Part shown: positions 23,200 to 34,110 of the stretch, in pieces | How positions within the stretch are numbered: position 1 is the stretch's first letter | Layout: the number at the start of each line of letters is the position of its first letter | Assembly: GCA_016946835.1 (NCBI GenBank) | Contig: JACVTC010000104.1 | Coordinates: 373,501-437,500 of the forward strand | Length of the DNA: 64,000 nucleotides | Reading direction: 5' to 3' | Source of the DNA: Neocallimastix lanati (nom. inval.) | Lineage: Eukaryota; Neocallimastigomycota; Neocallimastigomycetes; Neocallimastigales; Neocallimastigaceae | Made by a program: the position numbers and the translations under genes | The notes under the pieces: model-generated | The model's database searches: none | Told to the model about the DNA's origin: nothing | What the model saw: only the letters and a program-made list of their open reading frames with translations

Positions 23200-24043
23200 A
23201 TGGCTAGAAGAACAAATAGACTCAATAACAAGCAAGTAACTAATATTACTGAAGAAAATCCAAACCCAAAAGGATTCTCCTTTAATTATTATGAAAATTT
23301 TAATCATGTTACGGAACTGACTACGGAAAATTTCTTAAATTTGAAAACCAACATCTTCTACCTTTTAAGCATTAATAATTTAGACAGCTACATTGGGGAT
23401 CAAAAGGTCAAGAAATTAAGAAAAAAGGATATAAGAGGAAATTTAAACGATTATATTACGGATAAATTTGATACATCTCTTGTATATGAACTCGGAACGT
23501 CGGAAGAAGACATCAAAAATGATATACTTGTCAAGTGGATAATCACAAATAGTCTCGGTGAAAATACTAAAAGGATCTTGAATAGTCATAATAAAACTGC
23601 CTACGAAATTTGGAAACTACTTAATAACTCGTTCACAATGGGAGAAGAACATCAAAAGATGATATTAAAGGATAAACTCAATAAGTTAAAATACAACATG
23701 GAAGATGACATACATATATTTCTATCAAAATTTCAAAACTTAATTGATGACCTTGAGAGAATAGACAGTGACCTTAGCGATAATGTAAAGGTTGGGATGT
23801 TAAATCGATCTTTACCAGAAAACATTCGCTGGGTAAATGTCTTTCAATTCAATAATAACTGGAAGGGTTGCTGTAGTTATCTAGAGAGAATTATTCCAGA
23901 CATAATATTTTCAAAAATTAGAGAAAATACTATAACCGAGAATCAACAAAGTATCTTTAATGTTACAACACACAACATGAATAACAATGACCAAATTAAA
24001 AAGAATAACAAAAGAAAAAGAAAAAATGGTAAATGCTACTTGT
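23200..24043 (+). CDS. Copia Gag (element D), cut inside its zinc knuckle
   Basis: The frame starts at ATG 23200 (MARRTNRLNNKQ) and covers the copia-type Gag domain (UBN2/Retrotran_gag_2 family), with the typical YEIWKLLNNSF, LKDKLNKLKY, FLSKFQNLIDDLE and MLNRSLPE motifs. It reaches a basic stretch NNKRKRKNGKCYL and is cut there by chromovirus C. The last codons and the sequence resuming at 29979 join as KCYLCGKFGHYKKEC, a complete C-x2-C-x4-H-x4-C knuckle. In the present DNA the frame runs 5 bp into the foreign LTR and stops at 24048. The Gag part itself has no lesion. Confidence 0.9.
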
Positions 24044-24689
24044 TGTAACGGAGGTGCTTCTATTGTAAAGGCGGGATGAGATATAGAAACACAGAAAGGA
24101 GAAAACTCAATAGGTTTACACTATCTGTATAAATAATTCGTTTTATTAGAAATATTTTTTTTATTAATTATAAAATTTAAAATAATTATTAATATTAATC
24201 AACAAGGTAATATTTCGAATTACTTATACGTTAATTATTATTAATAAAAGCACGAAGAAAAATATTTTCATTCGTGAAGTTCGCACTATTTATACTTTTA
24301 ACGGAAAAACAGTTTTAACATGTAAAAATAATTTTAAAGAAATATTTAGAAATATGTTTGTAATAATTAATAATGTAAAGTTTCTAGAATATAGATTTTA
24401 ATTGATGAAAATGAATCTTATTAAAAAAGAATAAAATAATTTATATAATAAGGATTTCTAAATTCATTTCGGTTGAATTACGAACCGAAAGAATCTTTAA
24501 CTTTCTATAATTTTATACAGAAAGAATATTCAAGAAGATATTATTAATAATTAATAAAATAATTAATAAAATAATTATTTATGCAAAATGGGTTGAGGTG
24601 TGAGTCGAACCCATGAAGTATTGATCATGGTCAATGTAACTGACCATTGAACCAAGGTTCTAATTTTACTAACTGAGGATTTCGTTACA
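24044..24689 (-). repeat. 3' LTR of chromovirus C
   Basis: On the + strand it starts TGTAACGGAGGTGC and ends GGATTTCGTTACA. It is the same length as 29333-29978, and I found no difference on reading both through. TATA box, RNA start region and tRNA-like A/B boxes are present in both copies. Confidence 0.95.
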
Positions 24690-24706
24690 TGGTCCGCCTC
24701 CAGGAT
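24690..24706 (-). promoter_or_regulatory. Polypurine tract of chromovirus C
   Basis: The minus strand reads TCCTGGAGGCGGACCA directly before the 3' LTR start TGTAACG, with GGAGGCGGA as purine core. On the + strand it starts TGG and resembles a tRNA primer site, but ORF direction and the self-priming site at the other end show that it is the plus-strand primer. Confidence 0.6.
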
Positions 24707-25017
24707 TCGGATACCAGACGAATCTAACAGTTAGGCATAACTTATACTAAAATTAAGCAAACTAAACTAAACTAAACTAAATTAAAATAAAATAAAATAT
24801 AATAAAATAAAAATAATTAATTAACCATTTTATAGTACGAACTTTTTTGAATAAAATTACATGATATTAATAAAGTTACATGAATATAATATATAATAAG
24901 AATACATGAATATTAATAATATTTAATAATATAAAATAATATTTAGTAATATTGATATTAATAAATTAATATAAGTTTGATATTAATAAAGTAAAGATTC
25001 ATTTTCAAGTTTTAATT

Positions 25018-27465
25018 TTAGTTATTATTGTTAAATTCTTTTAAGAGTTTGGGGCAATTTAAATTTTCTTCGGGTTCCCAAGATGCTTCAGATAAAGGAT
25101 AACCTTTCCATTTAATAAGATATTGGGTTTTGCCATAATGTTTCCTTTTATCAAGAATTTTTTCAACTTCGTATTCTTCTTCATTGTCAATAATTATCGG
25201 TGGTGGTGGTTCTTTCTTTCGTCCAAAGTGATCTTCATAAAATGGTTCAAGTTCAGAAACATGTATTACAGGATGGATTCTGATTTCTTTTGGTAAGTCT
25301 AACTTATATGAGACGGGAGAAATTTTCTTAATGATTTTATATGGACCAAGTTTTCTGGGTTTAAGTTTTTTATTTCCATTATGAATTATAAGTGAACTAT
25401 TAATCCACACTTTATCACCAGGTTTAAAATTTGGAGCTTCAATACGATGTTTGTTTGCGAATTCTTCTTGCTTTTTTCTTGCTTGTTGTAAATTTTCACT
25501 AAGTGTTTTAAATAATTCTGAAAAATCTTTTGTAAATTCATCAGCTCTAGGAACATCTGTACTGTTTGGAATTGATGGTGAATATCTTGGATTATATCCA
25601 TAGTTTGCATAAAAAGGTGAGTGCTTAATTGATTCTTGAATTGAATTATTATAACTGAATTCTGCTAGGAATAAAAAATTATACCAATCAGAACCTTTAA
25701 AGTTTGAATAACATCTTAAGTATTGTTCAATAACGGAGTTCACCCTCTCCGTTAAACCATTGGTTTGGTGATGGAAGGGAGAAGCAAGTTTTGTTGTAAT
25801 ATTGAAGGATTTACAAATAGCTGACCAAAATTTTGAAGTGAATTGAGTATCTTTATCGGAAAAAAAATCGGAGGGTGGTTTATGAATATGGAAGAGGTCA
25901 TTTATGTCTTTCTTGGGAACAAATAAAACAGAAGCAGCAGCTGGAGATTTAGATTTTCTAATAAATTTTTTGTCTTCATTTTCTTTAATATAATTCTTCG
26001 AAGCTAGAGGTTCTTTTACAGTTAAGGGGTAGATTGGGTCATAATGAAGTTTTTCATTTTGTTTGGGTTTAATCTCGCTATCAAAAGGACAATAAGGAGG
26101 TGATTCATTAGTGTATATTTTACTGAAAGTGTCTATAAAGGGAAGTAATTTTTTTGGTAATGATTTGCTTATTTTATTATTGATTTCTTCATTTTCATTT
26201 TTGTCATTTTGTTTAGTAGTATTTAAAGGAACATAAGAAGTAAAGGAGTTAGGGATGATTAAACAATTTTCAACGCAATAATTGGAATTAAATCTTAAGA
26301 CTTTATTTTTAAAGTCAATATCAGGATTGTGAGTAGAAATCCATTCGAAACCTAAAATAGCACAATAAGAAGGAAGGTTAACCACATAGAATTGAGTCTT
26401 ACATTTATGGTTATTATAAGTGATGGAAATAGGAAGAGTTTTTCCAAGAATAGTTTGCTTTCCACCAATGCCAGATACCTTAGGGAAATTAGTTTTGGTT
26501 GAATACGGGATATTATTTTCTTTAATATAGTAGATATCCATTAAATTGATTTGAGAACCAGTATCGAGAAGAATTTTAGCAGTAGAATTTGTATTATCAA
26601 TACTTAAAGAAAATTCGTAAATAGGAAGATTTGAGTCAGAAACTCTGGGTCTAGATATAGGTTTTGATTCGGGATTAGAAACATAAGTGCTACTTGATGA
26701 AGGTTTATTTTTATTTTTATATTTATTTTTAAGTGGACAATTGTCGAGAGAATGTTCAGAGGATCCACAATACAAACAAAGATTTTCTCTTCTTCTTCTT
26801 TCTTTTTCTTCTTGAGATAGAGGTCCATGAGGTTTGGATTTAAATTGTTTTTGGAAAAAGAATGATTTTTTGCCCTTTTTATTTTTATTATTATTATTAC
26901 TATTATTTGAATTTTGACCTTGAAGATTGGAGAATTGTCTATGAGTAGAAATACGATTATCGATTCTAGATGCAATTGTTTGCATAGCAAAGAGGGTTTG
27001 AGGTCCAGGAAACATTTCTAAAATTCTAGTAGCAATATGGTCATGTAGACCGGCAAGAAAGGCGTCCATCTTGGCTTCTTCATTCCAAGAAGATTCATCG
27101 GCGTATTTATTAAATTCTAAAATATAATTTCTGACTTCACCAATTCGTTTTTGTTTGATTGTTCTTAATTTCTGATTCGCAATAAAGGTAGAATCGTAGC
27201 TTCCAAATACTGATTTTAATCTAGCAATGAATTGATTATAATTAAGGAGACAAGGATCTTGGTTTTCAATGAGAGTAGCAGCCCAATTCATGGCGTTTCC
27301 ATACAAACGAGAAATGATATAGATTACTTTAGCTTCATCGTTTGCAAATCTTTCTGGTTGAATCATAAAAATAAGTTCCATTTTAGCTAGAAATCCTTTA
27401 AAGAATCGACGATCACCAGCAAAACCATCCTTAAAGGTAGGATTTTCTTGATTATAGTTGTCCAT
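25018..27465 (-). CDS. Chromovirus Gag-Pol with in-frame deletion of RT/RNase H
   Basis: This 815-aa single ORF has a Gag capsid region (residues 15-180), a zinc knuckle ([14 protein letters not shown], 230-243) and a protease ([12 protein letters not shown], Asp at 301). The start of the RT region (VLFVPKKD, to about 520) then jumps to the middle of integrase ([14 protein letters not shown] at 533, NGLTERVN with Glu near 573). RT, RNase H, the integrase zinc finger and the first catalytic Asp are gone, yet the frame stays open. The C terminus keeps the GPY/F module ([18 protein letters not shown]) and a chromodomain ([26 protein letters not shown]; 764-811), which in this family binds modified histone tails and guides integration. 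A single Gag-Pol ORF is also seen in Tf1. Confidence 0.92.
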   Translation of the reverse strand: MDNYNQENPTFKDGFAGDRRFFKGFLAKMELIFMIQPERFANDEAKVIYIISRLYGNAMNWAATLIENQDPCLLNYNQFIARLKSVFGSYDSTFIANQKLRTIKQKRIGEVRNYILEFNKYADESSWNEEAKMDAFLAGLHDHIATRILEMFPGPQTLFAMQTIASRIDNRISTHRQFSNLQGQNSNNSNNNNKNKKGKKSFFFQKQFKSKPHGPLSQEEKERRRRENLCLYCGSSEHSLDNCPLKNKYKNKNKPSSSSTYVSNPESKPISRPRVSDSNLPIYEFSLSIDNTNSTAKILLDTGSQINLMDIYYIKENNIPYSTKTNFPKVSGIGGKQTILGKTLPISITYNNHKCKTQFYVVNLPSYCAILGFEWISTHNPDIDFKNKVLRFNSNYCVENCLIIPNSFTSYVPLNTTKQNDKNENEEINNKISKSLPKKLLPFIDTFSKIYTNESPPYCPFDSEIKPKQNEKLHYDPIYPLTVKEPLASKNYIKENEDKKFIRKSKSPAAASVLFVPKKDINDLFHIHKPPSDFFSDKDTQFTSKFWSAICKSFNITTKLASPFHHQTNGLTERVNSVIEQYLRCYSNFKGSDWYNFLFLAEFSYNNSIQESIKHSPFYANYGYNPRYSPSIPNSTDVPRADEFTKDFSELFKTLSENLQQARKKQEEFANKHRIEAPNFKPGDKVWINSSLIIHNGNKKLKPRKLGPYKIIKKISPVSYKLDLPKEIRIHPVIHVSELEPFYEDHFGRKKEPPPPIIIDNEEEYEVEKILDKRKHYGKTQYLIKWKGYPLSEASWEPEENLNCPKLLKEFNNNN

Positions 27466-28507
27466 ATTGAAATAGATAAGGTAAAGTAGAATAAGTTTTC
27501 AAAGGTAAAGAATAGGCGGTAGAATCCAGAAGTTCCCAAAGTGGTAGTAGAGATTCCAATAATCCAAAAGGTAGATAGGTAGTAGAGATTCCAAAAGTTC
27601 AAAAGTTGTTTATTGGAGGTTTCCAAGGTTAATGGATAAGAACACAAAATTTTAATAACACTTAATAATATTTTATAATTGAATATTTCTATTTTATAAT
27701 TATTTATCAAAAATTACTGAAATATAAACTAGATTATATAGTATTGGACCAACTAAATATATAATCTATCAAAGTTTTATACGATAAGTTCCTTTAGCCT
27801 TTTAGTGATAACGCAGATAAAATCGATTGTTAATGTCTTATAGACAAAAGGAAGTAATGTTGTTAGATTCTTTATTATGTCTAACTTATTGTTAGCTGAA
27901 AAGAATAAAACAAATTATTTTCCCCTATATCAATAGTATCTGAACACTAAAATGTTACGAAAACAGAGACCAACTTCTGTCGCTTTGGAAGTCGTATAAA
28001 CCTTATATTTATATTTTAATCTTTGTTTTCTTAATTATAAAATAATATTAATTATAAAATTATTGATTGATAAAATAGAATAGTACTATTGACTCACAAC
28101 TATAGAAAAAACCGTCAGTACTATTATAACTAGTGCCGCGAGTAAGCACGAAATAAAATTTTAAAATACTATATAATTTTAATCTTACGCCTTCGGTGAC
28201 GTAAGCTCCTTATTCGCCAGAGTTGTTGCAAACCTAGAACCGTTTTCCTTTATAATAGGCTACGGTGCTCTCTTATAGAGTTTTACCTAGTCTAGAACCA
28301 AATCTATTCGTCGAGTGCAACACTAAAGAAGACAATTCTTCTAACTCTGTATATGAGCTCTATTCGCTCGTATAAACGCTTTTTTAAATAATTAAATAAA
28401 AAATAAAATTGAACAAGTTTTTCTTGCTATTATTTCAAGCAAGTAATTTATTAAAATAATTAAAAATAAAAAATTATTATTACAATTATTAATATTATTA
28501 TTATTAT

Positions 28508-28547
<40 letters not shown>

Positions 28548-28595
28548 CTAAGCTAATTTAAAAAATTTATTATTTTTGTAATAAATTAAATAAAA

Positions 28596-28632
<37 letters not shown>

Positions 28633-29322
28633 TTATCTAAAACTAATTGATTTATTTACTAAATTAATCTAAAATATTTATCTAAAAATTAAAAATTTTT
28701 CTTACTAAATTAATTTAATATTATTTATCTAATTATTAATTAATTTTGTTGGTAAATATTAGAATTAATTTTAAAGGGTTAAGGTAATACAAGATTAATT
28801 TAATATTATCTAAAAAATTTTTTTTTTTTTTTTTTTAAAGGTTAAGGTAATGCAAGTTTTATCTTAATAGGGTAGTACAAATTTAAATTGAATTATTTGA
28901 TCGGGTAGTACAAGAATTTTTGTTATAAGAATTAATTTCAACAACCATAGGATTAGGATTATCCTGTAATATAATAGATACAAAGGATTGAATTATATAA
29001 TAGTGAGGGTAACTCAAAACAGACAAGGTGATAATTTGAATAGGAATCAATAGACAGTAATTATTCGTCTGGGAAGAGATAAAATCCGAGATTAAAAGAT
29101 ATAGAAGTCCGGTATTAAAGAGATAGTAGATAAGAAGATTTATTCAAAGATTATTAGACTAAGATAGAGAGAACCGGAAGAATAGGTATTTGTTCTTTAA
29201 TAGTAGAATAGTAAAAGTAGAAACCCAACGATTGCCAAAAGATATTGAGAAGGTAGAATTCCTAAAAGTACGGTAGAATGTCTGAGAAATAGCGTAAAGG
29301 TATTGAGGGCTTGGATTAGCAG
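27466..29322 (-). other. Long leader of chromovirus C, no gene
   Basis: About 1.86 kb separates primer site and ORF, unusually long for such an element. It holds purine-rich repeats near both ends (27480-27620 and 29080-29300, with GTAGAATCC, GGTAGAATTCC and AAGATAG motifs), a mixed-base part (28090-28390) with a hairpin CTTACGCC/GACGTAAG, and T tracts at 28510-28543 and 28599-28630. It may include a nested old insertion, but I found no duplication to prove it. Confidence 0.4.
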
Positions 29323-29332
29323 GTGCTTTTAT
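29323..29332 (-). promoter_or_regulatory. Self-priming site of chromovirus C
   Basis: Directly after the 5' LTR the minus strand reads ATAAAAGCAC. Within the LTR, at 29542-29533, the minus strand reads GTGCTTTTAT, its exact complement, and with the last LTR base the match is 11 nt. That complement lies about 41 nt downstream of a TATA box, where the RNA is expected to start. This is the arrangement by which Tf1 of fission yeast uses its own RNA 5' end as primer. No TGG-starting tRNA site is present here. Confidence 0.75.
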
Positions 29333-29531
29333 TGTAACGGAGGTGCTTCTATTGTAAAGGCGGGATGAGATATAGAAACACAGAAAGGAGAAAACTCAAT
29401 AGGTTTACACTATCTGTATAAATAATTCGTTTTATTAGAAATATTTTTTTTATTAATTATAAAATTTAAAATAATTATTAATATTAATCAACAAGGTAAT
29501 ATTTCGAATTACTTATACGTTAATTATTATT

Positions 29532-29583
29532 AATAAAAGCACGAAGAAAAATATTTTCATTCGTGAAGTTCGCACTATTTATA
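29532..29583 (-). promoter_or_regulatory. Chromovirus LTR promoter: TATA box and RNA start region
   Basis: The minus strand has TATAAATA at 29583-29576. About 41 nt on, at 29542, begins GTGCTTTTATT, which matches the complement of the self-priming site. The predicted RNA therefore starts near 29542. The exact start is inferred from that complementarity. Confidence 0.6.
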
Positions 29584-29877
29584 CTTTTAACGGAAAAACA
29601 GTTTTAACATGTAAAAATAATTTTAAAGAAATATTTAGAAATATGTTTGTAATAATTAATAATGTAAAGTTTCTAGAATATAGATTTTAATTGATGAAAA
29701 TGAATCTTATTAAAAAAGAATAAAATAATTTATATAATAAGGATTTCTAAATTCATTTCGGTTGAATTACGAACCGAAAGAATCTTTAACTTTCTATAAT
29801 TTTATACAGAAAGAATATTCAAGAAGATATTATTAATAATTAATAAAATAATTAATAAAATAATTATTTATGCAAAA

Positions 29878-29943
29878 TGGGTTGAGGTGTGAGTCGAACC
29901 CATGAAGTATTGATCATGGTCAATGTAACTGACCATTGAACCA
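29878..29943 (-). other. tRNA-like Pol III box pair in chromovirus LTR
   Basis: The minus strand has TGGTTCAATGG (A-box like, 29943-29933) and GGTTCGACTC (B-box like, 29900-29891), then a TTTT at 29877-29874. Between them lies an ATTGA/TCAAT stem with a 6-nt loop holding CAT. The acceptor arms do not pair, so it is not a normal tRNA. The same sequence is in the left LTR. Confidence 0.4.
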
Positions 29944-29978
29944 AGGTTCTAATTTTACTAACTGAGGATTTCGTTACA

Positions 29979-30813
29979 CTTGTGCGGAAAATTTGGTCAT
30001 TATAAAAAGGAATGCTGGAGAAATAAAAAGAGTAACAACAAAAAGAAGAATAGATATAACAATAAAAGTAGAAAATTAAACCGCAAAAGAAATTATAAGT
30101 CTAGCAAGAAAAATACCGATAAAAACAACAATTATAATATCAATAATATAAATAATTATAACAGCGACATTCAGGAAGATTTTTCAACTGACTATAATAT
30201 TGAAAGGTGTTTTGAAATTAATTCCGCAATAATCAATAATAACAATCAATCTGACATAATCAACAATAATAATATCACATGCTGGATACTTGATTCTGGA
30301 GCTTCCATCAGCGTAACAAATAATTTAAATCAATTAACAAATATAAGAAAATGCAAAATAAATATATCTTTACCAAATGGCAAAGAAATAATCGCAAGTC
30401 ACTTAGGCAATTTTGAAGGATATATAAATAATCATAAATTTGTTTTAAAGAATGTATATTATTCAAACCAAATATATAAAAACTTAATATCAATTAATCA
30501 ATTAATGTTACAAAATTATAAAGTCGTTTTCAATAATTTTAACAATTTACCAAGAGCTTCAATTTACGACAATAATGGTAATAGAGTATGTGACATTCTT
30601 TCAAATCTTAATAATACTTTTAAAATTTATTTTTCAAAGTTTCCAATAATATTCGATAAAAAAGATTCATATATCACAAACGAAATTAGTTACACACACT
30701 TAAACAAAAGTCAAATTATGGAGCTCTGGCATCGCCGCCTAGGTCATTTCAACATTTCCTTAGTCAAAGATAAGCTAAATAATTCCACCAGAAAAATGCC
30801 AAATATGTATTAA
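29979..30813 (+). pseudogene. Copia Gag end, protease and start of integrase (element D)
   Basis: The frame resumes with CGKFGHYKKECW, the second half of the zinc knuckle. A basic, Asn-rich linker follows, then the copia protease CWILDSGASISVTNN (near 30280-30325) and the GAG-pre-integrase motif LWHRRLGHFN (near 30725). It ends at a false stop (30811-30813): after an A5 run near 30792 the frame changes by one base, and the other frame continues KCQICINSKLKNKP, the Cys pair of the integrase zinc finger. Confidence 0.85.
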
Positions 30814-32941
30814 CTCAAAACTCAAAAATAAACCATTTAAAAACGTTAAAAACAAAACTTTTCACATTTTTGAGTTAATCCATATGGACTTGGTAGGACC
30901 AGTTACAACTTCCTTAAATGGTTATAAATATTTTCTAACAATTCTGGATGATTTTTCACGTTTTGGATGGATAATCTTCATTACAAATAAATATGAAACT
31001 TTTGAAAAATTTACTCTCTGGTATAACAGAATATCAAATATTTTTAATACTAAAACAAAATATATTCGAACTGACAATGGTAAGGAATTTAAGAACAAAA
31101 GTTTTGAACAATTCTGCCAAACTAACGGGATTATTCAACAATTTACAGTCCCATTTAATCCAGCACAAAACGGACGATCTGAACGCTTTAACGGAACATT
31201 AATCTACTGCGCCAAATCACTCCTAAACGAATCAAAATTAAGCCATAACTTTTGGGAGTTTGCGGTGGATACTGCAAATTTTATTCATAACCGTTTACCT
31301 CATCAGGGAATTAACAATAAAATTCCCTATGAAATCTTATACAATAAACCAGTTAATTATAACAATTTTCGAGTTTTTGGATGTCGTGTCTATTTTTTCA
31401 TCCCTAAAGAATTTCGCTCAAAATTTGACAATAATTCTCATCCTGGTATCTTTCTAGGCTATAGCGAAAATACAAAGGCGTATAAAATTCTAGATATTAT
31501 AAATCATAAAATTATTCTTTCCAGAACTGTTGAGTTCCTAGAAAATCAACCTGGCAACACTTATTTCCATTACACCAATAACGAATTCAGAGAGGCTGAT
31601 TATACAAATAACAATTTTATTAAAAATTTAAAACACCTTGAAGGCAATTATTCAAAATATAACAATTACAGCAATGATAATTATAAAAAACATAATAATA
31701 ATTACAGCAATGAAAAGAACACTCAAAGCAACAATAAAGACAATAACAATAACAATAACAATAACAATGAAAATTATACCACTCAAAATAATAACAATAA
31801 TAAAGAAAATAATTTCATGGAAAATAAAAAAGTCAATGATAATAAAGTTGATTCTACAATAAATAAAAACAACACAATTAATAATAATTATAATGGAAAC
31901 AACAAAAATTACAACAAAAATAATAATGAAAAAGAAATTAATAATAATGGTAAAATCAATAACAATTTAATTGAAAATTATTCAGATACCAACACATCAC
32001 AATTTACTATAAATAACACTAATAATGAACATTTTTTAAGTCATCAATTAAATAAAAGCCATTCATTACACAGCACATCTAAAAGAAAGTCAATGTTTAA
32101 CAATAACAAATTAAATAAACGTTTTAAGTCTAACAAAAACAATAAAGTTAATAATCCCTTAACAGATCAGTTTAAAGAACCAATATATTATAATGACATA
32201 TTCAAATTAAAGGATAAAATAGAATGGATAAAAGCAATCCGAGAAGAACTAACAAATATGGAGAAACTTAAAGTGTTCGATATCATAAGAAAAATTCCCC
32301 CAAACACCAATGTAATATCTTCAAGATGGTTATTTAAACTAAAAAGGAATTCCGAAGGAGATATCATCAAGAGGAAAGCCAGATTGGTGGCGAAAGGTTA
32401 TAATCAAAAATACGAAATTGATTATAAAGAAACCTTTGCCCCAACACTAAAACAAGACACACTTAGAATATTTACCGTAATAGCTGTTATAAATAATTTT
32501 AAAATAAAACAAATAGATGTAAATTCGGCATACTTAAATGCCCCAATAGAAGAAGATATATACATGATAGCACCTGAAGGACACTATTCTCATGGAAAAT
32601 ATTTTTGGAAACTCAAGAAGGCACTTTATGGATTGAAACAGGCCGGAAAACAATGGAACAACAAATTAAATGAAGAGTTACTTAAAATGAACTTTAGGAG
32701 AATTAAAAGTGAACCATGTCTGTATGTAAAATTTGATAATGATAAAAACATAATTTGTATATTATCAGTCTACGTAGACGACATTCTGATTGCAGGAAAG
32801 GAAAATGAAATAAATAACGTCAAAAAATCAATTAAAGAGAAATTTAACATCAAAGATATTGGAGATGTCGAATTCGTTATTGGAATCAAATTTGAAAAGG
32901 TCAAAAATGGTTATATTCTTCATCAATCAAGGTATGTGTAA
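30797..32941 (+). pseudogene. Copia integrase and reverse transcriptase (element D)
   Basis: It begins with KCQICINSK and FHIFELIHMDLVGP. The integrase catalytic residues lie in MDLVGP, IRTDNGKEF and NPAQNGRSERFNG. After a long Asn-rich spacer (31600-32150) comes RT: SSRWLFKLKRN, RLVAKGYNQ, QIDVNSAYLNAPIEEDIYM, YGLKQAGKQW and the active-site YVDDILIAG near 32770-32795. It is cut by TAA at 32939-32941 after HQSRYV. Apart from these ends the 685-aa frame is unbroken. Confidence 0.9.
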
Positions 32942-33693
32942 AATATATTAAATAAATATAAAATAAACAAATTAACCCCGCTTAGAAACTTTATACCAAA
33001 GAAAATGAAAATCTAAGAAAGACAAAATTTAATGAAACAACATATAGGAGTGCAATTGGAAATCTACTATATTTAGCCATATGCACTCGACCAGATATTT
33101 TGTTTGGAGTCACTCGAGCAGCGAGAAAGGCACGTCAACCAACATTAGAAGATTGGGAAAACGTGCTCAAAATTTTCAGATATTTAAGAGGATCAATAAA
33201 TTACGGAATCAAGGTAGAAAAGAATATGAACCTCAAAATATTTGTCAATGCAGATTATGCTGGCGATCCAGGATCTAGGAAATCCACATCCGGTTTTCTT
33301 ATGATGATGGGACCTACTCCAACTAGCTGGTTTTCTAAACTACAGCATTGTGTTTCAACGTCCACTGCTGAAGCTGAATACTACAGCTTAAGCGAATGCG
33401 CAAAACATGCGTTATGGTACAAAAATCTTTTAAGCGAGTTAAATATAAATATTAAGGATATTACAATTTTTGGAGACAACAAAGCTACCATTTATAATAG
33501 TGAAAATGTATCGATAAATCCAAAATCAAAGCATATCGATATTCGTTATCACCACATCCGAGACTTAGTCAGCAAGAAAATAATCAAATTAAAATATATT
33601 AAATCAAAAGATAATATAGCTGATGGTTTTACGAAATACTTGAATAGTACATTAATGGATAATTTTAGAAACTCCTTACTCACTAAAACATAA
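32942..33693 (+). pseudogene. Copia RT thumb and RNase H (element D)
   Basis: After the stop the same frame continues NILNKYKINKLTPLRNF, changes frame near 33015-33050, and goes on with YRSAIGNLLYLAICTRPDI. The RNase H part shows VNADYAGDPGSRKSTSGF, STAEAEYYSLSECAK and ADGFTKYL. The stop is at 33693, 68 bp before the polypurine tract. Confidence 0.85.
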
Positions 33694-33760
33694 ATTACTT
33701 AATAGAAAATCTACTTCTTTTTTCTCTTTAATGAAGAGTTTTTTTTTTAGAAGCTAGTTT

Positions 33761-33769
33761 TAGGGAGAA
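33761..33769 (+). promoter_or_regulatory. Polypurine tract of copia element D
   Basis: TAGGGAGAA lies directly before the 3' LTR start TGTTAAAA. This is the standard position and composition of the plus-strand primer. Confidence 0.85.
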
Positions 33770-34013
33770 TGTTAAAAATATAAACATTTATCATTTAAGT
33801 TTTTAATATATCATTAACCAATAAGTTATCATAAATAAATTAAATATACTTATATAAATTAAGAGAAATAAAATTCTTCTTAAAAATATCTTCTCTATTT
33901 TTATAATTAATAAATACTTTATAATAAAATATTTTAAAACACATTCTTATATTTATAAAATAAAACAATATTTGTATTTATTAAATTGAGTGTCTCTTAA
34001 CCTTTCTTTAACA
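33770..34013 (+). repeat. 3' LTR of copia element D
   Basis: Direct repeat of 21764-22007, ending CTTTCTTTAACA, followed by the target duplication CATGT. Confidence 0.92.
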
Positions 34014-34110
34014 CATGTTAATAAATATTGAAATATAAATGAAATATAAATTAATTAAATAAGAAGATAGATTATTTTATAAGAAATAAATCTATATTCT
34101 TACAAACAGA

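Larger units (their letters stand above)
24044..29978 (-). mobile_element. Chromovirus C, internally deleted, nested in copia D
   Basis: Two LTRs of 646 bp each (24044-24689 and 29333-29978) appear identical by eye, with CTTGT on both sides (24039-24043 and 29979-29983). The single ORF (27465-25018) lies on the minus strand and holds Gag, protease, an integrase remnant and a chromodomain. RT and RNase H are deleted. A polypurine tract lies beside the left LTR and a self-priming site beside the right LTR, both agreeing with the minus orientation. It is the youngest layer of the nest. Confidence 0.93.
29333..29978 (-). repeat. 5' LTR of chromovirus C
   Basis: Same sequence as 24044-24689. For the minus-strand element this is the promoter LTR. 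Confidence 0.95.
21764..34013 (+). mobile_element. Ty1/copia element D, interrupted by chromovirus C
   Basis: Two 244-bp LTRs (21764-22007 and 33770-34013) with CATGT on both sides (21759-21763 and 34014-34018) enclose a primer site, a repeat-rich leader, Gag, protease, integrase, RT and RNase H in the copia order (integrase before RT). Without the nested chromovirus the element is about 6.3 kb. Lesions: the insertion in the zinc knuckle, a one-base frame change near 30792, a TAA at 32939-32941 and a further frame change near 33015-33050. The LTRs differ at only a few bases. Confidence 0.93.
21172..34104 (+). mobile_element. Solo LTR G, split by copia element D (TSD AACAG)
   Basis: The two pieces are 21172-21763 (starts TGTAATAATCTATT) and 34019-34104 (ends TATATTCTTACA). 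Removing element D and one copy of its CATGT duplication joins them. AACAG flanks the whole (21167-21171 and 34105-34109). The body shares blocks such as TCTAATCTTAACAAAT, GGAAAAGATTAG and AATTAACCGATT with the LTR at 36979-37838, which has the same ends and its own 5-bp duplication. Confidence 0.78.

Noticed and set aside
24690-24707. TGGTCCGCCTCCAGGATT as a tRNA primer site for a plus-strand element
   Set aside because: The ORF, TATA box and self-priming site all place the element on the minus strand. On that strand the sequence is the polypurine tract GGAGGCGGA before the 3' LTR.
29878-29943. Functional tRNA gene in the chromovirus LTR
   Set aside because: The acceptor arms do not pair and the anticodon loop has six bases; kept only as a tRNA-like box pair.
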